Positions 52,251 to 54,896 of a stretch of 54,896 nt of DNA are shown one piece after another. Source of the stretch: Candidatus Kuenenia stuttgartensis (GTDB taxonomy: Bacteria > Planctomycetota > Phycisphaerae > Phycisphaerales > SM1A02). Within the stretch, counting starts at the first letter, position 1. Each line of letters begins with the position of its first letter. The position numbers and the translations under genes are program-made. Under the pieces are notes generated by a model that saw nothing but the letters and a program-made list of their open reading frames with translations, was not told where the DNA came from and made no database searches. The DNA lies in assembly GCA_945902075.1 (NCBI GenBank), contig CAMDMA010000022.1:1-54896 (forward strand), given 5' to 3'.

Positions 52251-54896
52251 TCAGAGGGGGGCCCTCGCGACACGAAACCCGATGAAGCCGTACGTGACGT
52301 CCGGCGTGATGAAGTTGCGGTCGGAGGAACGCACGACGCTCGTGTCGAAGTTCCACGAGCCGCCGCGAAGCACGCGGTTCGTCCCACTCGCCGGACCCGT
52401 CGGATTCGTCAACGGGCTCGATGCGTAGTAGGTGCTTTCATACCAGTCGCCGCACCACTCCCACACATTGCCGCTCATGTCGTGCAAGCCGAGCCCGTTC
52501 GCTGCCTTGCCGCCGACGGGCTTGGTGCCGTATGTCGGGGTTCCCGATGCACCATTGTTTCCGCTGTACCACGCGATGTTCCCCACTAGCGTGTCGTCGT
52601 TCGTACCGCTCAGGTAACCAGTGAAGCCGTGGAACGCCGTCGTCGTGCCCGCTCGGCACGCGTACTCCCACTGCGCCTCCGTCGGCAACTGCATGCCCGT
52701 TGCCGTTAGGAAGCCTTGGATCGTGTACCACGACACCCGCTCGACGGGGCGGCTCGTATCCGCCGTGTAGGTCGGCGGCTGGAAGTTCGACGGATTCGAC
52801 CCCATCTTCGCCAGCCACTGCGCCTGCGTGACCTCGTAGCGGCCCATGTAGAACGCGTTCGTGATCGTCACCGAGTGCGTTGGATTTTCGTCGGCACTGC
52901 ATGCGTACGTGTTCGACGCCGTGCAACCCATCGTAAACGTCCCACCCGGCACCAGCACCATCTCAATCTGCGTCCCGTTGTCGCGCACTCGCCATGGATA
53001 GCCCGTCGCGGTGATCGCATTCCGCAGCGTCACATCCGTCACCACCGCTGGGTTGGGGTTCTGCTCGAGAACGGTGTACCACACGCCCGCAGTCGTATAG
53101 GTAAACCCACTCGTCAGATTCGCCGTGCCACCAGGCGTGGTGATCGACACCGTCTTCGCGCCCGCGCTGCCCGCAGGCGTGACCGCAGTCACCGTCGTCG
53201 CGCTCACTACGCTCACCGAGGTCGCCGCAACGTCGTCGATTGTCACCGAGCTCGCGCCCGTCAGGTTCGTGCCTGTGATTGTGATCGCAGTGCCGCCCGC
53301 GAGCGGGCCCGAGTTCGGTGAGAGGCCGGTGATGGTTGGCGGGTCGACGGGGGCCCTCGCGACACGGAACCCGTAGCCGACGCCCGCGAAGTCTGGGGAG
53401 CTGAAAATGCCGCGGTAGGAGGAGCGCACCATGGGCGAAATGAAGGACCACCCGCCGCCGCGCACCACGCGACTCGTGCCGGACGCCGGCCCGGGCGGGT
53501 TCGTCGACGGACTCGACGAGTAGTAACTGAATCCGTACCAGTCGTTCACCCACTCCAACGCGTTGCCAGCCATGTCGTGCAGGCCGAAGCCGTTCGCGAG
53601 TTTCTGCCCCACGGCCTTCGTTCCGTGGGTCGTTGTGCCGGACGCGCCGTTGTTCCCTGAGAACCACGCGATGTTCCCGACCAGCGTGTCGTCGTTCGTC
53701 CCGTTGAGGTACCCCGTGAAGCCGTGGAACGCCGTCGTCGTGCCCGCCCGGTAGGCGTATTCCCACTCGGCCTCGGTCGGAAGGCGCAGGCCGGTGCCCG
53801 AGAGGAAGCCACCCGTGCCCGCGATCTGGTTCCAGGAGACGGTCTCGACGGGACGGTTGGTGTCCGCCGTGTTGCCGTTCTCAGGGCGCGCCACAAAGTA
53901 CGACGGATTCGAACCCATCCGCGCAGTCCACTGCGCCTGCGTGACCTCGTAACGGCCGAGGTAGAACGCGTTCGTGAGGGTCACCGAGTGGACGGGGTAT
54001 TCGTCGCCGTTGCAGCTGTAGGAGTTCGACGCCGAGCACCCCATGTTGAAGGTCCCTGGCGGGATCAGCACCATCTCGATGTTCGTGCTGTTGTCACGGA
54101 CGCGCCACGGGTAGCCCGTCGCGACGATCGCGTTGCGGAGCGTCGCGCTCGTGACGATCGCTGGGTCGGGGTTCTGCTCGAGGACGGTGTACCAGACACT
54201 CGTGTAGGTGAACCCGTTCGAGAGGTTCGCCGTGCCGCCGGGGGTCGTGACCGACACCGTCTTCGCGCCAGCGGTACCCGCTGGTGTGACGGCCGTGACC
54301 GTCGTGGCGTTGACCACCGACACGCTCGTCGCCGCCACGCCGCCGACCGTGACCGAGCTCGCGCCCGTCAGGTTCGTGCCCGTGATCGTGATCGCGGTGC
54401 CGCCCGCGAGCGGGCCCGAGTTCGGGCTGACCGACGAGATCGTCGGCGTTCCGTACAACTGGTAGGTGAACGCGCCGTTCGCGGTCGTTGAACCGTACGG
54501 CGTCGTGAGCGACACATTCGCCGCCCCCGCCGTGCCCGCAGGCGTGACCGCCGTCACCGTCGTCGCGTTGACGACCGACACCGAGGTGGCGGAGTTACCG
54601 CCGACGGTGACCGAACTGGTGCCCGTCAGGTTCGCGCCCGTGATCGTGATCGCGGTGCCGCCCGCGGTCAGGCCGATGTTCGGCGCAACCGAGGTGATGG
54701 ACGGGGCGAGGCCATAAGTGAATCCGTTCGAGAGGTTCGCCGTGCCACCCGGGGTCGTGACCGACACGGTCTTCGCGCCGGCGGTACCCGCTGTTGTGAC
54801 GGCCGTGACCGTCGTGGCGTTGACCACCGACACGCTCGTCGCCGCCACGCCGCCGATCGTGACCGAGCTCGCGCCCGTCAGATTCGTGCCCGTGAT
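52251..54896 (-). CDS. DGR target protein: TIG repeats with two FGE-sulfatase (C-type lectin fold) modules, 5' end outside window
   Basis: An 882-residue partial protein; the open frame runs past 54896, so the start and any signal peptide are not visible. From the N-terminal side: three TIG/IPT immunoglobulin-like repeats (PSITSVAPNIGLTAGGTAIT and similar), an FGE-sulfatase module, a fourth TIG repeat, and a second FGE module. Both modules have PWRVRDN, NMGC/TMGC, GRYEVTQAQW, LPTEAEWEY and the GLHDMxGNxxEW signature. The two cysteines needed for formylglycine synthesis after RGGS are absent, so these are probably binding scaffolds. The second module ends in the variable repeat, right before the stop. 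TIG repeats suggest a surface or secreted protein. Confidence 0.93.
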   Translation of the reverse strand: MTGTNLTGASSVTIGGVAATSVSVVNATTVTAVTTAGTAGAKTVSVTTPGGTANLSNGFTYGLAPSITSVAPNIGLTAGGTAITITGANLTGTSSVTVGGNSATSVSVVNATTVTAVTPAGTAGAANVSLTTPYGSTTANGAFTYQLYGTPTISSVSPNSGPLAGGTAITITGTNLTGASSVTVGGVAATSVSVVNATTVTAVTPAGTAGAKTVSVTTPGGTANLSNGFTYTSVWYTVLEQNPDPAIVTSATLRNAIVATGYPWRVRDNSTNIEMVLIPPGTFNMGCSASNSYSCNGDEYPVHSVTLTNAFYLGRYEVTQAQWTARMGSNPSYFVARPENGNTADTNRPVETVSWNQIAGTGGFLSGTGLRLPTEAEWEYAYRAGTTTAFHGFTGYLNGTNDDTLVGNIAWFSGNNGASGTTTHGTKAVGQKLANGFGLHDMAGNALEWVNDWYGFSYYSSSPSTNPPGPASGTSRVVRGGGWSFISPMVRSSYRGIFSSPDFAGVGYGFRVARAPVDPPTITGLSPNSGPLAGGTAITITGTNLTGASSVTIDDVAATSVSVVSATTVTAVTPAGSAGAKTVSITTPGGTANLTSGFTYTTAGVWYTVLEQNPNPAVVTDVTLRNAITATGYPWRVRDNGTQIEMVLVPGGTFTMGCTASNTYACSADENPTHSVTITNAFYMGRYEVTQAQWLAKMGSNPSNFQPPTYTADTSRPVERVSWYTIQGFLTATGMQLPTEAQWEYACRAGTTTAFHGFTGYLSGTNDDTLVGNIAWYSGNNGASGTPTYGTKPVGGKAANGLGLHDMSGNVWEWCGDWYESTYYASSPLTNPTGPASGTNRVLRGGSWNFDTSVVRSSDRNFITPDVTYGFIGFRVARAPL
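52264..52382 (-). repeat. DGR variable repeat VR1, at the 3' end of the target gene
   Basis: 119 bp aligning without gaps to the template at 49888-50006. Reads NRVLRGGSWNFDTSVVRSSD onward to GFRVARAPL and stop. Of the 14 template AAC codons in the core, 12 are changed, always at the adenines and never at the C. The 3' flank (GGGTTTCGTGTCGCGAG on the coding strand) matches the template with one change and would serve as the homing-initiation sequence. Confidence 0.95.
53356..53477 (-). repeat. VR-like segment VR2, inside the first FGE module
   Basis: 122 bp at the corresponding end of the upstream FGE module, reading RVVRGGGWSFISPMVRSSYR, then one codon more than the template, then GYGFRVARAP. 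The 3' end matches the template over 19 identical bases (CTCGCGACACGGAACCCGT on the plus strand). Many differences also touch non-adenine positions, so it is an older or differently templated copy. Confidence 0.75.

Noticed and set aside
52251-54896. Target protein as an active sulfatase-modifying enzyme
   Set aside because: The catalytic cysteine positions are occupied by variable residues and no sulfatase gene is near; a lectin-like scaffold is the better reading.

Overview
The window is GC-rich bacterial chromosome, most likely from a planctomycete of the Phycisphaerae/Phycisphaerales type. Pointers are the ribosomal cluster without rpmD, rpsD or adk, the divergent planctomycete-style ECF sigma factor, and the low-complexity tails on ribosomal proteins. 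This placement is inferred from gene content and protein character; no database was searched.

Layout. (1) 1-3000: ECF-like sigma factor translationally coupled to a membrane protein that runs off the left edge, then infC (probable AUC start) and a degenerate polysaccharide-deacetylase-like gene. (2) 3090-11360: arginine cluster argR-argC-argB-argF-argG-argH(A)-argJ, in which argH is fused to an N-acetylglutamate synthase-type GNAT domain. (3) 11384-20344: orphan one-module NRPS (C-A-T-TE, minus strand), a methyl-accepting chemotaxis protein, pheS (minus), and a lipoprotein serine hydrolase. (4) 20366-38041: the S10-spc-alpha cluster on the minus strand from rpsJ to rplQ, including secY, map, infA, rpmJ and rpoA. 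It has a clear sigma70-type promoter, a ~255-nt leader, and a strong terminator after rplQ. (5) 38180-43122: two exported/lipoprotein genes, a GT2 glycosyltransferase, a BshC-like protein and a cupin. (6) 43278-49565: minus-strand lysS, transglutaminase, nnrD and yhaM-like genes chained by GTGA overlaps, and divergent pfkA.

(7) 49888-54896 is the most notable part: a complete diversity-generating retroelement (DGR), all on the minus strand. In transcription order it holds a large target gene (TIG repeats plus two FGE-sulfatase/C-type-lectin-fold modules, 5' end outside the window) ending in a variable repeat; an Avd-like four-helix-bundle gene; a DUF433/DUF5615 toxin-antitoxin-like pair whose antitoxin reading frame is broken; the DGR reverse transcriptase (IGNLTSQ and YCDD motifs); and a 119-bp template repeat loaded with AAC codons. 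Template and variable repeats align without gaps. In the 72-nt core, 18 of 31 template adenines are changed in the variable repeat, against 2 of 41 other bases. That is the signature of adenine-directed mutagenic retrohoming. A second, more diverged VR-like segment sits inside the first FGE module.

Two themes run through the window. Genes are often coupled by 1-4 nt overlaps with GTG or TTG starts. Short tandem arrays (period 10-18 bp, 2-6 copies) recur in gaps and inside gene ends of otherwise housekeeping DNA.
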